This document shows, piece by piece, positions 12,601 to 27,600 of a DNA stretch of 64,000 bases. Numbering within the stretch: position 1 is the first letter of the stretch; the number at the start of each line of letters is the position of its first letter. Made by a program: the position numbers and the translations under genes. A model generated the notes under the pieces. The model did not search any database. It was not told the DNA's origin and worked only from the letters and a program-made list of their open reading frames with translations. This stretch comes from Paragonimus skrjabini miyazakii (Eukaryota > Platyhelminthes > Trematoda > Plagiorchiida > Troglotrematidae): assembly GCA_014338405.1 (NCBI GenBank), contig JTDE01000149.1:295267-359266 (forward strand), in the 5' to 3' direction.

Positions 12601-15600
12601 GACTCGGTAAATCGAGCAAAAAGAGGGGTAGGGTTGACGGTATGGCGCGAACCACCATATTATGCAACAAAGGTGTTTGCAGTTGTCTCGGGGAATCCCT
12701 TAATGATCCACGTTGCATGATTACACTTCATCCCTACTGTTGTTCATTTGATATCTACTTTATGCTGCACCCCTGTTGGCGTTTTTGCTCGCTCGACCTC
12801 AAGCGCTTATTCTTGTAAAAGGCTTCTCTTTCTTAAGTTGCACCAGTTAATAGCCACCAGGGTATTTTTTGAACTGGAGTCAAATACATAGTTTGTTACG
12901 CGGTAGTATATTGTCGTTATAATCATCAAGGTTTGATTCTTAAATGCATGCACTTAAATGCTTTTTAATGACATGAGATATAGCGAAACTCCGAACAATT
13001 AGTTGGTCCAATATGAAGTGATCTCTCAAGACAGTGATCCATTTTTCTTGAAGATGCGAACTCAATAAATGAAACGTGCTTGATCGGTCTGGGTAGTTAC
13101 ATTTCCCACTAACCAAACTAGTGAGATAGTTGCAATTTACATAATGATTAATCTGAAATCGTCATTACGGAGAGGTTTGGAATTGGATAGTCTACTGATT
13201 CTTGTCGATACGCACTCTCGTGTATATGCTCCACAAACTGGCTTCAAGTCAGTGTGAGCTGAATATCATTGACAGTTGATTATAACCAACTTGGAATCAA
13301 ACAAATCTTCAACTCCTCACCAATAACTTAACATGGTATTCAACAGGTTTGATAAACTCAGAGATTTCTGTCTCATTCAAAAGTGTTAATAACGGGGTTA
13401 CCGATTGGAGTTAACAGGTAGCACCTGTGTCTCTTAGTAAAACGATCATGCAAATCGGATGGCTGCTCACATCTCAAACGGGTTGGATATTTGTCTGCGA
13501 CAGTTCAGTCGAGCCTAATGTGAAGTCAGCGCTACAGCAGTCGACACGATCGCCTGATTAAAACGTGACCAGTGTTCACATCCTGGTCTTGAGAAGGAAA
13601 TGCAATAGTGACGAGTCCTATCAAGAACAAAACTGGAATCTAGTGCTTCTTCTCGAAGGAGGTTGACTGGAAAGTCTACCTGAGATTGAAAACTGAGACA
13701 AACCGTGAGTATTGTTTAACCCAGACTTAAACGCTCGTACTGTTCCATCAGGTTTAATTATCCTAGATAGAATCATGTAAGTTATAGAGCTTGTTGTGCA
13801 ATATGTTGGTTCCTGATAAGGCAACACAGATTTCGTCTACCCAACTTCAACTTCAGTCACTTAATAACTTAGTCCTGCCAATTAGATTGGCTCTCTAACC
13901 AGTTTCTTTCGAGAGGGAGAACACTAAACTCGAGTTACCCTGTCATTAGTTTCCATCAGTATTGAATATCCTTACGTCGACCAGTCTTTCACCTCCATTC
14001 CACGTTCTGATGGCATCGCTTACTGAATTGCTTCTCCACCCGTTTCATCAAACAGTTTATCTTCTAACTCGTTTGTGCAATTCTACTTTCGTGCATATGA
14101 AGTTCGCTGTTGATAAATTGTCGATGCATTGAGGCTGTACGGCTTCATTAAGTACAGGCTGTTTGTTAACTCCATCAAACGACGGTTTATTACTTTTACC
14201 TTGGTATCCTTAACATTTTTCGTCGTCATATAGGCTAATAACCTACTATCTGACCTTGTGAAATTTAAAAATCAGCAGACTGTGCTTGTGACAGCTTTAG
14301 GGGATTTCAGCAGCTAATATTCGTTGTGATAGGTTAGTATTTTCAGGCTAGTAGAATCATAAGCTTTATGCAGTGTACTCGGATCGATTCAATCTATTGA
14401 ATAAATCACTACACAATTTTTAAAAAATGTATTGAAAAACGATGTTTGTCCAGCCGACTAATTGACTAATAACGTTATTGTAATAGAATTGAAAAGTATA
14501 AGTTTTACTCATTTCGGTATGATGTCTAATTTTTTTTCAGGGTGCCGAACTGAATCCATCCGACCACAGACATTTCACCCCGCTGTTATTGGCTTGTGCA
14601 AAAGGTGCGATTAAATCCTGCATTTATCTAATGGAATTGGGTGCGGACTTGACAACATGTGATGAGTTTGGACGTAATATATTGATGATGCTTTTGTTCA
14701 GCGGAGCCGGTAAATCACGAGAACTCATACCCACGTTGATCAAAGTAAGTCTACAGTGTTAGCTAATACGAGTGACTGAAGCACTTTTGTTGCCTAGTTA
14801 GTAAACTGAGCGTAACTAGCGACCACTGTATGCCCAAAGGTTATGTATAACAGTCATTCAGGCCATGTGAAATGGCATGCATCACCAAAGTGGTCTCGCA
14901 TAAGTGAAGTTGTGGAGTGTGATGTAACTTCTATGAGAAAACATTCATGTATACAAGCACTTCTGTTTTGGTATATGAATTTCCGTATATGGGTAACGAT
15001 CATTTTTACACTATGTCACCGTCCAATGTATTTCGTATTCGTAAGCAGATTTGGCTTGTCAAATGAAGGATGTTGTTCGTTTAGGCCAATCATACTTTGC
15101 TGGTGGTCAGTCACTCAACATAAAACGTGCCCAGTCATGCAACGAGTTTGCGGTATTAAATTAGACCAACAGCCTGTCAATAATTGCCGTTTATCTCGTT
15201 TGTAAAAGTATGTTCGCTTCAATTGATGTATATACACTTTCAGAGCAGTTAAAACTTAGAAGCGCACCGAACAAGTGTATAAAAATCCCGTCGTCACTTA
15301 ATCTCTATTCGTCTTAGATTGAGGTCAACAGTGAGCTGTCTGTGGTGCACTTCAAACCTGTTCACTTTCACGAACCTTATCACAGACTGCCTGCGGTACT
15401 GACAAAGTGTTGGTGTGGACCTCCCACCTGTTGAAAGGTGGACAAATCTTGATTATGTAGATGATAAGTTCCGGGTGACAGACAATGTTAGGTGTTGTTT
15501 TGTGAATTGGCAAATAATTTGGAATGCGCTTTGAAACCGCGAAGTGCAAAGTGCATCTTCAAAACTGTCGTGATTACGTAGATTTAATATTAGATAATAA

Positions 15601-18600
15601 AGTTCTGGAGGCTCTTGACCGGTTTGTACACTTAGGAAGTTATAACGGCAACAACAGAAGGATAGGAAATGGAGCTTAAGTTTGTGTTTCCATGACTAAA
15701 ACGGTAGTTAGTGATCTAGGACAACTCCGGTATCGGGGAGGCATCTCTCCGAAACCGAACAGTCACACACATGAGATGTCTGTGTGGGTTGTGTTACTTT
15801 ACGGCTGCGAAACTTGATCACTCATGGTAAACGACATAAACCGCCTTCAGGTATTTGTTCATCGAGGTCTGCGTTCAGTCGACCATATCGGATGGCGTCA
15901 ACAGGTAAACATTGAAGAGGTTCTGGAACGCGTATTTAAAAGTGATTACCAAGCGGGATCTTTCTTCCAATCCCCAAGTTTGCATGAGCTTAGACGGTTA
16001 CGTCATGTACTGGGAATATCGGTTATTCGTATGTCACCCCATGCTCCTTTGCGTGTGTCGGATTCGATTAAGACAGAATGCGATGTGGACGGATAGTGGC
16101 TTGGCACAGAGATATGAAGTCGTGTACTGATGTGTCGGCTATTGTAAATCAGATTCGTCCCCTAGGTTGGGGCCTTTGTGACTCACCGATTAGTTCGCTG
16201 GGGACGACACTTGTTATGGCGGGCTCAGTGTTGTGATTAAAGCCGTTAGTTGTCCCAGTTGTCCATGGAGCAAATGCAATTCCTGACGCAGGTCAGTGGA
16301 AACTATGAGAGAGCCGTCTTGTTGGTGACGCCTTACTTTCACTTACAACTCGGTTGTTTATTTGCCTGTGTCGAACGTTTGACACTGTCGAACGTTTAGG
16401 TATACACATAGTCATTTTGATCATTAGGTTCACTTTCCTGTCTTTATTTTCTATTATTTTTTCTTGTTGGGAGTTGCTTTTTTTTCATGGATGTACGGAG
16501 GTTGAGCACTGGTGAAATGTACTGCTGCCTTCGATGATGATGATGACGGAGAGTGAGGGGTTGACTTTATAATCCTGTTAACTGTTTTTCTACCTGCTCT
16601 CAATTTCAGCCTACGCCTCTCGGTCCCTAACCGTTTGTTTAAATTTTACCCATAATGCACTAACTGGTAGTCGCACATGGAACTGTGCACACGGGTGCTT
16701 CGTTCGTTTCAGGTGACCGGCTGACTAAAGAAAGTACGCTGAACACAGTCCATGAGTGCATCCTCATACACAGAAATATCCACCACCACAAAGCCTTTAT
16801 ACATCAAACTGAAACCAGGACTAAATAATATCTGTTTATTCGTCCAGATCAGCTTGAATGTTTAGTTAAGCTGTCGGAGTCAACTTGTCATGTGAACGTG
16901 CAATGATCAACCCTACGAGCAATCAAGATTGGCAAGCTCCGCGAAATTTATGTTAAAACGGATTAGTACATATCTGGCTTTCGGTTCACTTCTAAAGTTA
17001 TGCGGTGGTGTGGTGACCAGAAGCAATCGACTTTGTGGAACCGTTGACAGATTGGAGATGGAAGAATGAAACATAAGTACTAATTGTTCAGTGAGCTACT
17101 ATATGTTCGTAAACGCTAATCTCGGTTCCAAATGTTCCCGTAAAAGTAGTTAGGCTAAAATGATTGTTGACGATGTCTCACTATCTATGTTTCATATCTT
17201 CAATTCCCCCATCATGATGACATAAAAAGACTCCCTATTAGCGTGTTCAAGATGTCCTACTGCACATAAAGCAACGCCAACACTAGTGCCTCATAATTCA
17301 AACCAACTTTGTTTTGTTTTACTTCCCCATCTGAAGAGGCATACTTTTGCAGGGCGCCTAAAATGAATCCACTAGTTAGCCAAATATTATGGAGCGCGTA
17401 AGTATGCTGAACCGTTACTAAATTCAACCAGAATATGATTAGGATCAAAAAGTCCGATTTTTCGATTAACAGAAGATGCCCTTCTTTTCTGCGGATTTCG
17501 TAAGGGTGGTCTGAAACTGCTATCCTTCCTCGAACACATTGCCCACGAACCTACAGTTTCTTCATCGTTGGTAAATAAGCTTCCAAGAAAAAGTCTACTC
17601 ATTCCTCGCACATAATATGTCAGTAGCTACCTGTTAGGGGATCTTTTATTCCATCCGAAACTGCCTCCTTCCTCAAGAAAACAATTGCACCCAATCAGAA
17701 TGAGCTGACATGTCTTGAAAAGTCGAGGAGTAACCTTCGCTACTTTTTTACCCACTCGATCTCCATTACGCTATGTTTATTGGTGGCTTAGTGACCTTAA
17801 CTAGTATTTTTGGTAACTGTCCTTCGACCTTCTGACTCAAGAATGCTTTTGGTCGCTATGCGCCATATAAATACTTTTTAATTTTCTCTTAGACTTACAC
17901 GTTGTTGGAGCGGAACAAAGTTGCTTTTGGGACCCGTCTTTTGGTTTGTCTTAAAATCAGTTAACAGGGACAGTCCCGTTATTCTCGGGACTAACATTTT
18001 CCGTTTTATTTGTTACGAAGAGGATAATCCGACTTCCATCAGGCGCGTCACTATACCGTGAACGAATCAGTGTATCCTTCCGAGGGTTCACAACAACTGG
18101 CGACTGATGAACTCACGGTGTCACTAACGTTTCAGTAAATGCAAACCCTCTTTCAACAGCAACAGAAACAATGCAACTAGGAACAGTTAAAACTGATTGA
18201 AACACTAGTAGAGAAATTGAGTTTGCAGCAACAAATAGCAGGATCCAACGAATCCTTCAAACCTTTGGCAAAATTTCTAATCAACTCAATCTGTGAGGTC
18301 AATTTTGATCTTGTAATTGGCGCTACGTTTGAGACCTAGTTCAAAAAAATAAGGTGGAACTGTCAGACGCTGACGATGTTCGGAAGCTAAGGCTGCAGTT
18401 CCGTAAACTGGGCACCTCAGAACACTGACGGTACACCAACTTTATCTTGTCGAAAAACCCAAAGGATTTCGGCTTCGACGAAACCACTTAGATGCTATCC
18501 GAAACCTTTGACAACCAGTCATCGTTGTTTAACATACGCTACCGGTGCTTGAAGCTCGTGAAGTTAGCAGACGATGACGGGGTGACCTACGCTGGAGCAA

Positions 18601-21600
18601 TCAATCGGGAGTATGAATGATTCCACCTTCGCGCAATGACTGAAGATCAGTTCAAATATCTGGTTTTCCTCTGTGGACTCTAGTAACTAAAGGAAGCAGA
18701 TATCAGAACACGGATTCTGACGAAAAAAAGAAAAAACAGTGCCCCAACATCATCCTGCAGGATATCACTGTTGAAGGCCAGCGTTTGGTGAACCTGAAGC
18801 AAGCAGCCGCTTTGATCGAATAGGACAGTCACTCGAACGTCCATACAATGTCTTAAAATGTCCCAGTCAAGGTTGCACGAAAGTCAGAACGTGACAACCG
18901 AATAAAACCACCCACATCGCGTTGGCAATGCAGTGATTGCATTATGTCCGATACTGTCCATTCAAACGGCATCGATGCACCCACTTGTCTGGGAAGTCGC
19001 CAGTTCCCGAAAAGATGGCGTGACAAAGAGACTAACAAAGTACACTTGTGAGTGACCTTCACGGTTGCCATGGTCGTGCATTTTTGCGGTCTCCGGGATC
19101 GTCCTCAGCCGTAGTGACAAATGTTGTTGTCATCTCAACTACACGCCTGCTCTGCACTGTCCGGATTTTTGTCTGGTCCATTTGATGTCTTTGTTTTGTT
19201 GCTACCCGCAAACCTCATAAATATGAACTCGTTTGTAATTATGTTGTCTTCAGCTGAACGATATAAATGTTGTAAACCCTCCTAAACAATACACTGGTTC
19301 GTCCTTGCTATCGCAATCCGCTTGACAGAATTCGGATTCTTCTCCCGTTAATAATTCACACGAAAATCTCGGTCCAGAAAAGTACTGCGACTGTCCCCGT
19401 GTTCGCTCTCAAGACATACCAAAAGACGCGTACAATAAAAGAGCTTTGTTCCGCCCCAAAACGTGTGCGACCAAGGCGACAAGGTCAGAGTACTTATAGG
19501 GTGCACAGTGGCCATAAGAACATTCCCGAATCATAAAAAGAAGGACGTTTATCGGAAAAAATAGTTAGGGTCACTAATGGGCACGACGGAGTAAAAAGTC
19601 AGACGAGTAAAAACTACCCAAGGCCACCCTCTCGGCCGCTGTGAGCAGGTCCGCAAACTAGGACAAAGTCAATCGTTGTTTCCTTTCTCACGGCGGAAAT
19701 CCAGTTACGACATCACTGCCCCAGGCGGGGCCACAAGGATGACCTTTGCCGTTTTAAGAAGCGTTAGGGACTACTTAATCGACACTCTCGCAAGCTTCCC
19801 AAGAGCTCATATCGTTCTTGAAACAAGAAATTACGATCACGTAACGCGCAGGAATTAAGTTTCCGTTTACATCAACAGCAAGTCAGTCAGAGTACAGCTC
19901 GATACAGCATCCGACATCATATTAACCTCTCATCGTACGTGGCACCTGTTTGACAATGCGCCCGACAACCCAGCTTGATCGAATCGCTACTGGTGATCGA
20001 TTGATCATAATTGGTAAAATCTAGCGCACCGCTGTCCTTAACGGATCGCTAATCAAATGTACCTGCTACGTGACCCGCAATGCTGGCTTGTATATCCTTG
20101 GATTGGATTGAATCAACAAATTGCATCTATTTGACAGAACACTACTCCAAACCATTAATCAGACTCAAGCCCTGCAAACGCTCACGACGTCTCCAGTAGT
20201 CCACCGTCAACTCACAAACGCTCTCCAGCAGAAACACTCGGATGTGTGCACATAAGACCTCGGCTGGTGCACCAAAATGAAGGCAATCTTATCACTTCAT
20301 CGTGGAACGAAGTCAGGATTTCGACCCAAATGTTCAGTGTCCTATGCTGCGCTGGCAACTTTTGAGCAAGAACTGGAACGTCTTCAGAAAGCTGGAGTGA
20401 TTGAACCGGTGAACTACTCAGCCTGGGCGACCCCTATCGTCGTGGTCAAGAAGGCAAATGGAACAATACGACTCTGTGCAGACTACTCTACGGGTCTAAA
20501 TGACGCTCTCGAGACGCATCAGTATCCTTTGCCACAACCAGGGATCTCTTCACGAAGCTGAATGGCGGTAAATGTTTCGCGACCCTCGACCTGGCCGAGG
20601 CTTACTTACAATTGCCAGTCGCTGAATAGTCCAAAGAACTATTAACAATTAATACCCACAAAAGACTGCCGATTCAACCGCCTGCCATTTGGCGTAAAGA
20701 CAGCGCCAGCCATCTTCCAACAAGTGATGGATACGATGCTTACGGATATTCCCGGTGCAGCTGTCTACCTAGACGACATTATATTTATGTGCCACAATAG
20801 AGAAACTGGACCTAACTCCTACTCGTTTGCGTGAGCATGGCTACCGACTTCGAGCTGACAAATACAGCTTTGGGATTTCCAGCATCAAATACCTTGGATC
20901 AGTTGGTGGCAAAGGTGGCCGACGATCTGAATCAGCTGACATGTAAGCCATAGAGAGGATGCCTCCTTCCACGGACGTGACAACTCTACGGTCTCTCCTG
21001 GAGTTGGTCAGCCACTACAGTTCCTTTCTTCCGGAACTCCGTCAAATCCGAACGCCAATGAACCGTTTGCTAGGTAAGGATGTCAAAAGGGGATTGGTCG
21101 ACAGAATGTCAACAAACCTTTGAACTATCGAAGCTCTGTTCACTTCAGACCTCTTGCCTACGAACTACTATTCAACGTTACAACTCGCCTTAACCGCGGA
21201 CGCATCTAACTATGGAAAAGGTGCTGTGATATCGCACACGTTTCTAGATGGAAGAGGAAAGGCAATCACGCGTACAGTACGGACGCTTACGCCTTCTGAG
21301 TGAAACTCTACCCAGGTCAAGAAGGAGGTCCTCGTAATAATCTTCACGGTAGGGAAGTTACACAATACTTTGTAAGGGCAGTATTTTTCGGATCATAAAC
21401 CGCTGCTCGTGATGTTCGGCCCAAAGAAAGCAATCCCAGTCAACAAGTGCCATACGACAGTAAACGCTACTATTCGTGAAGCCTAAATGTTAGTCAACAG
21501 CAGTTATACCAACATCAATTTGGTACATGCTTCCCGGTTCCGTTTTCAGGAGTACTCATTGTTCTGTCATTGTAAATACCTCCGGAACTGCAAGAAATCT

Positions 21601-24600
21601 GACAAATACAACGGCTGATGATCTGTTCATTGACAACGAAATAAACAACCCTCAATCTTTACTCTCCATTTGATTCGTCGTGAGACCGACCGTCATTAGA
21701 TCGATCTGTATGTTCCCTACTTCATCTAAAAAAGCGTCATTTTCTGAATTCACGCCGACTATACTTGTGCGATCAATTCAAAACGTGTGCCTCGCATTAG
21801 TATTATACTTGTTGTCACATGGATATCCTACAAAATGGCTCAAGGGGAGCAAGGTTTCCACATTTCTAAACTCCTAAATGGAGGTGGGTTGATTGTGTTT
21901 ACACAGATGTTGATGTAATACGTTTCCACACACTACTTGCTTTTGTTTCGGGAAAAATATTCACTTCCATATCCTAATTTTCTCATTTCAATGAGGAAAT
22001 CTCAGTCGTCAATAATCTAATACGGGGAATGTAGTAAAATGTAGTATCTACAAACCAACACAAAATGGAAAACATAACTATCAGTCTTATTTAACTTAGC
22101 AGAAAGAAGAAACTTTAATTTATGTGATGATTTAAAGCAGCTTTTTCAACAGTAAGTCACATGTTGTTTGAGTTTGCACGTTGGGTGTGTCAAAAGTTTG
22201 AACCTAGTACTCTTCTGCTTGGGGTCCATAACTTTCCATAACATTTCTAATTTAGGCAACACATAACAATAATGTTTGTCTCCGTAGCTACATTGAACGT
22301 AGTTGCTCGATATGACACAGGTTTGGGTTAAGATTACTTTCTAAAAGTTTTATCTTCCTGGCCATTTTAACCCCAAATGGTTTCGAATCAACTCTGTCAA
22401 ATTTTTATGTACGAAATCTCTCAATCAGCTTCTCATAGGGATACCATTACTTGTATGTTTCGCCTCAAGACTATTTTTTCCTTTCAGAGCGGAAAATTCC
22501 CTCTGCTTTTAAATCAACCGGATAAATGGGGATGTACCTACATGCATGTGGCCGCCAGACTTGGTTTACGAGTAGCCATCAACTATGGTCTGCTCAGCCA
22601 GGGTAGGTTGCTGGTCAGAGATTCGGAACGCAGTACTCCACTGCATTCGGCTGCGCGATTCGGGCGTTTAAACATTTGTGCTCAAATGTTGGAGTTCGAT
22701 GAAGGGAAGCGTGCCCAGTTCTTGGTCGATCAATCAGGTCGTCTTCCTGTGCATTTGGCCGCGCAATACGGCCACAATCGCGTGTTGGAACTTTTTCAGT
22801 CAAAGGGTTGCATCCAGCGCAGGTAGGTTAACTAGATAAATAGTTGGCAACCCGAATATTTTTGATGTTTTAGTTTTGTATCACAGAGGGACTACAAGCA
22901 AAAATTCGGTTTGTAATGGGTCCAGTGACCAAAAGTAATGACGTAGTACGGTTTACCAACCTCACCTTGCAACGGTGTTGTTGACTGAATACCCTTAGCT
23001 TCCATTTCGGCCTGTATGTTTCAGGCCTAACCAGCTTCAATATGCAGAAATCATTTGGATTTGGTAAAAATTTTGAAATACGTCTTTTACCAACTTCTCC
23101 AGACTTGGTTGAAAAATGGTTTTGAACCACCAGGCATACTTCAGGCGATAAGCAGTAGTTATGACCATCTGACATATAAGTACTGTTTCCGAATGTTCCT
23201 CTTGCAAAATGCAACTACTTCTCGCTGATGTAATTATAGCAATATCAGGTGAAAGTAGTAATCTTTTAAGGTTTATTGAAGCTACTATTTTTAGCATAGA
23301 CTACAAATATGATGTTTTTCTTCCAAGACCTGGCCTACTGACAAATTGAGCCATGGACAGTCCACTGAGTCTCAGGTTTTCTGGAGCTTCTGTGTTAATT
23401 TTGCGAAAGGAAACACCACAACAAATTGGATAACTTAGTCTCAGAAATTCAAAACACTCGGTTCTCGTTTTTTTCACCCTGAATGAATATGTAAAAGTTC
23501 TCTGTTGCATCGTTTACCTTCAGTCTTCTCGTTCTTTCCCGATACAGTTATCACAATAAGCTATTCAGTTTTTGGAACAGTTGTGTATACACTTTTCATA
23601 ACTACAAGGTGCACAGAATATCTGCCTCTTAAGAGACTAGCACAGACCAAACAAGTCAATCGAACAAATCTTGTGGACCATTCACGTCACTGATTACCTT
23701 TCCGGAAGCAATCCACAACGACAGAGTGAGCAAAAGTAGATGAAATACAAAATCGTTTAGTGACTCCACAAACTGAGTATGAATGTTAGCTCGCAAAACG
23801 ATCGGCTCAGTATAAAAATGGGTGGCCATTTAACAACGATTCACTGGTTACCATTGTAGCGACCGTAAACACAAAGGACAATACACAGTTCATTAATTAA
23901 TACACCGTACACTTCAACGAAACGACGCAATCCAGAGAAATTGCTGACCAATAGGTCAAATCTGTGTCCAGGACAAACTTGAATCTGAAGTCTACTTTAA
24001 ATAACTCAGGATCTAACGAACAGATGTCCAGTAAATTCACTGTCAGTGGGATGTCAACACTTTTCGACTAGCCATTGCTCCAAATTATTCAAACTAGCGG
24101 TGAACAAAAGGGTCTTAATATGTCAACCGGTTTCCAGTCCGCATTGTGTGGAAGCCGTAGATAATTTCGTTTCAACATTTTCCGGATGTTCTAACTAGAA
24201 ACTAGATAAAACGCGACATGTTATCATTTCAGTGCAGTGTGTGGACGTTATGAGTGATGCAGTCGAGATTTCTGATCCGTGCGAGCTATGTGCAGGCAAG
24301 GCACTGACCAGGCACCGGCTTTTTCTATGACAGTATTCGTAATGACATCTAGCTCAAAATACCATTCAACCGTTAATGAAGCTTGAATCCTTATGTAGCT
24401 ATTCGTGCCAACCACACAGTGTTTTATTGTTCAACCTCATGATACTGGATCCGTGGTTCAATCAATAGCGGGAAATTCTATTACAATATCCGGCAGAAGT
24501 CTTTGGCGGGATTCTAAGTGTTTGGGTGATGTAGTCTTCTTTTGTATTGAAAAAAATGAAGTAAACCAAAGAACACCCTTTCTTTCTTCCCTGTAACTCC

Positions 24601-27600
24601 GAATAGTGTATCGTAGTTTGCGTTCACGTGACGTCGGAAATCTACCAGACTATCTCGAAAGTTTCGTCTTCTTCTGATGAAAGTAACAGTGTGAGCCACT
24701 CAACCCGGTGCCACCATGTTAGCTTAACCTCCCAATTGTGTAATGTTGCTTTTTCAGTTTTCTTGTTCAAGATGTTCCGGAACAAAAAGCCTATATAGGA
24801 TACAGTTGGTTACCGAGTAAATCAAGTTAACGTTATCTGTGATTAGCGATATCCATGTGAAGCATTCCGTACAGTAAAGGCTGAGCGGCGTTTGCAATCC
24901 ACAGACTTGGAGCAGATCCAGAAGTGTGTCAAACAACAGGCTAAAATGAGGCTTGACGTCACAGTTGCAAATACTAGGAAATTGTACTGAAAGGTATGGT
25001 CAGATGTCACGGCATCAACCCGAGTCAACGACGACGTTCTGCGCACTTTCCATGGCCCCGAACTCTGTTTTGTTAGGACTATTGTGATTGGAAGTTTCGG
25101 ACAAGATAACGGTGTTTAAAAGATTACTTGTAAATTTACTATTACCGTAGCAGCAGTAGAGTATGAATTTCGGGATTTTGACCTTTTTTCCTGGTTGTTT
25201 CAAATTGCTCTCCAATTGCTTGTTTATAAACGAGCTGTAGCATACACGTTTAAGCACGTAGCACAATCTACCCAAACGTAAATTGTACAGTATTAACCTG
25301 CTGTTTTCGGTCATCATCTTCGAAATTAGGACAGAGTTTAAAGTTAGCATACATATATATATTCTTCATAAGTAAGGTATGATATTCATTCATAACGTAA
25401 TAATCGTCCAACTTTTCCTCATAGGTGTCGACAGGGTAACACTACATTGCATTATGCTGCCATGTCAGGAAACCCCGCAACATGCGCGTTAATACTCGGC
25501 ATTAATCCCAGTCTTTTGAATGAAACCAACCACAACGGTGTAAGTTTATTTTGTGCTGGTATCAGTTGTCCGTGTAACAACACGAAGCGTCCCCACACAG
25601 TTTGCTCTGATGAGTGTAAATGGTTTCGTTCCGTGCGTCTATACAGTTTTCGTAATGGAACATTCACCATAAGGACCGAGCTATTGTGTGCACACTGGTT
25701 TTAATGCCTGAATAAGTGTGGAAGTTGAACGCAGTCAAGTGAATGATGTATATTTTATGACGAAAACTGATCTGCTTATACATGTCCCACTCTCAGGCAG
25801 AAAACTCCTAGAACTTTCAGTTAACAACACTTATTGGTTTTGTCTGAGTAGATAGACTACGGCAAAATACCGTGTTTCAAATTGTTGTATACATAGCTTG
25901 AACAGGCTCTCATATGATATTTTCAGTTGCTATATTGACACTTATTTGATACAACTTTTTCAAGTTTTCCCTGCTTTGGTCGGGTTGTAGAGATCCAGCA
26001 GCAACCCTCGTACGACTATCCTGCGACCCACGCAGCCCGTTTAAATTATCAAACGTCTCGATTTCGTGGACAAACATACAGAGAAACGGAGCGGTTTTTG
26101 CAAATCAATTTGAACTAGTCAACAACTTTTACAAAATTAGGCCAAACGCTATCGTCATACAACTGTATTGTTACTGTGGTCTGAGACAACATGTGAGAGT
26201 AAAAAGCATTGCGTCCCCGAAGCTTTTGTGAAAGGTTTGTCATCTAATTAACTTTTCGACTATTTGGTTGATTGTAAACTTAAAAAATCGTTGCTCTGAA
26301 CAACGGCCTTATTCATTTGAGTCGGAGTTGTTTGGCCATAAATCTCCCTTTATGTTTTGAAACACTTCATATCTAAGCGACGAAAAACTATGCAACAGTT
26401 ACGATTTCTTTCTTATCTTGTCTAATTCTACTTCCTCTGTGAAGGCCTGAACTGCTACTGAACTTTAATTTACTATCCTCCCTCTCTTCATCAGTTCTTC
26501 TGAGACAGGTTCCTAGTTTGGTCAAATTTTGGTGTGTTCATTCATCTACAGTCAACGAACTTTTGGTGTATCATTTACAATGATACCTTAGTTGTTCTTG
26601 GACGGACTAATCACACTACACGGTTGCATCCCCAAGTTACCTCCACAGGCAGCTGACTGTCTTTAATTAATCTGTTGGTTCATTCGTCTATAAATGACAA
26701 GACGTCGATCGAGTTCGATCGTCCTTTGTCATTCGAAACACGATGGAATTCCCCACACTTGGACCGCAAATCTTATTCCATTCTAATGGCCTTCGATACG
26801 CAGTGATTTTCTACGATGTCCTACATCCGCTGCACTGGCTATTAAGTATATTTAAGTATGACGGTTTTGGACTAGTGTCGCAGAGCCTTCTTTACACCCC
26901 TGTGAATGAAAAATACAACATCTATTCAGTAAATTTAGTTCAACAGCGAACTTTTTCAGGTAGGGGAAAAACTGTTGATTGCGTGTCATTGTCGTTTACG
27001 GATAATCACTTTCCCAGACCTACACCATTTCGCGCTAGAGCAGTTTTGAGGGACGATCATGAACTCATGATGTCAATATTGAAAGCTCCGGAAGACAGTA
27101 TCCTAACTATTTGTGGGAACGAAGGACGACAAAACGTACTCCGCAAAGATCTAAGGCTGAACTGTCCTGCAAAATAAGCATAGGAACCACGCAAGCTCTG
27201 AGCATGTCTTCAAGTACCCAACCGAACTTTATTGAAGACATGTCACTGCATGCCCCGCACTTCCAGACCGTATGATCTCCGGAAGCACTGAACCTAATGT
27301 TCGAGGTGAACGAGGATTTTGTATTCATCGTCGTGATAGGTTAGTAATGTCAGCCGTCAGAAAAGTGATAACCAGAACAGTCAGCATCTAACACAACAGT
27401 CTGTAGCACTTGAAGTTAGATAAATACAGCAGCAAATATTGTCAGATTCATTTTGATCACAGTAAAAGGTTAGCAAATACATCATCATTGGAATGGGACG
27501 TTTTTTCCGTTGGACCAAATAAACAAATTTACCAGACCGTAGGATCAACGTCGTCAGTACGACGGATATGGGACATATCGTGGAAAATCACTGCGTATCG

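Larger units (their letters stand above)
7367..14540. other. TRPA1 intron, about 7.2 kb, with SINE pair and microsatellite
   Basis: GT (gtaagt) to AG (ttttttttcag). Apart from the two SINE copies at 9553-9970 and the TA run between them, I see no gene. A degenerate tRNA-like box may occur near 12540-12585 (complement of an A-box-like agttcagctgg), too eroded to call. Small ORFs in the interval are unsupported. Confidence 0.6.
17711..21600 (+). mobile_element. Ty3/Gypsy LTR retrotransposon, decayed, 3' truncated
   Basis: Order of parts on the + strand: LTR (17711-18095), gag-like region (about 18139-19060), an inverted LTR (19268-19647) interrupting the element, protease-like region with LDTASD at about 19899-19916, reverse transcriptase (about 20277-20800) with LDLAEAYLQ and YLDD at 20766, and RNase H (about 21180-21430) with ADASNYGKGAV and SDHKPLL. 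No integrase or 3' LTR was recognised. Stops and frameshifts are frequent throughout. The layout gag-PR-RT-RH is that of Gypsy elements common in flukes. No envelope-like gene was seen. Confidence 0.85.
14745..22487. other. TRPA1 intron, about 7.7 kb, filled by RTE and Gypsy remnants
   Basis: GT (gtaagt) to AG (tttcctttcag). Contains an RTE-type LINE fragment (about 15340-16547) and a Ty3/Gypsy element (about 17711-21600), both in the sense orientation of the host gene. The stretches 14745-15340, 16550-17710 and 21600-22487 hold nothing I can assign; the 120-codon ORF at 14843-15205 has no recognisable domain. Confidence 0.7.

Noticed and set aside
14700..14715. GAGKS in the ankyrin exon as a P-loop
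   Set aside because: The pentapeptide lies in a divergent ankyrin repeat without other Walker motifs.
25608..25630. Hammerhead-like ctgatgag
   Set aside because: No following GAAA core or pairing stems; the same holds for the other ctgatga occurrences inspected.
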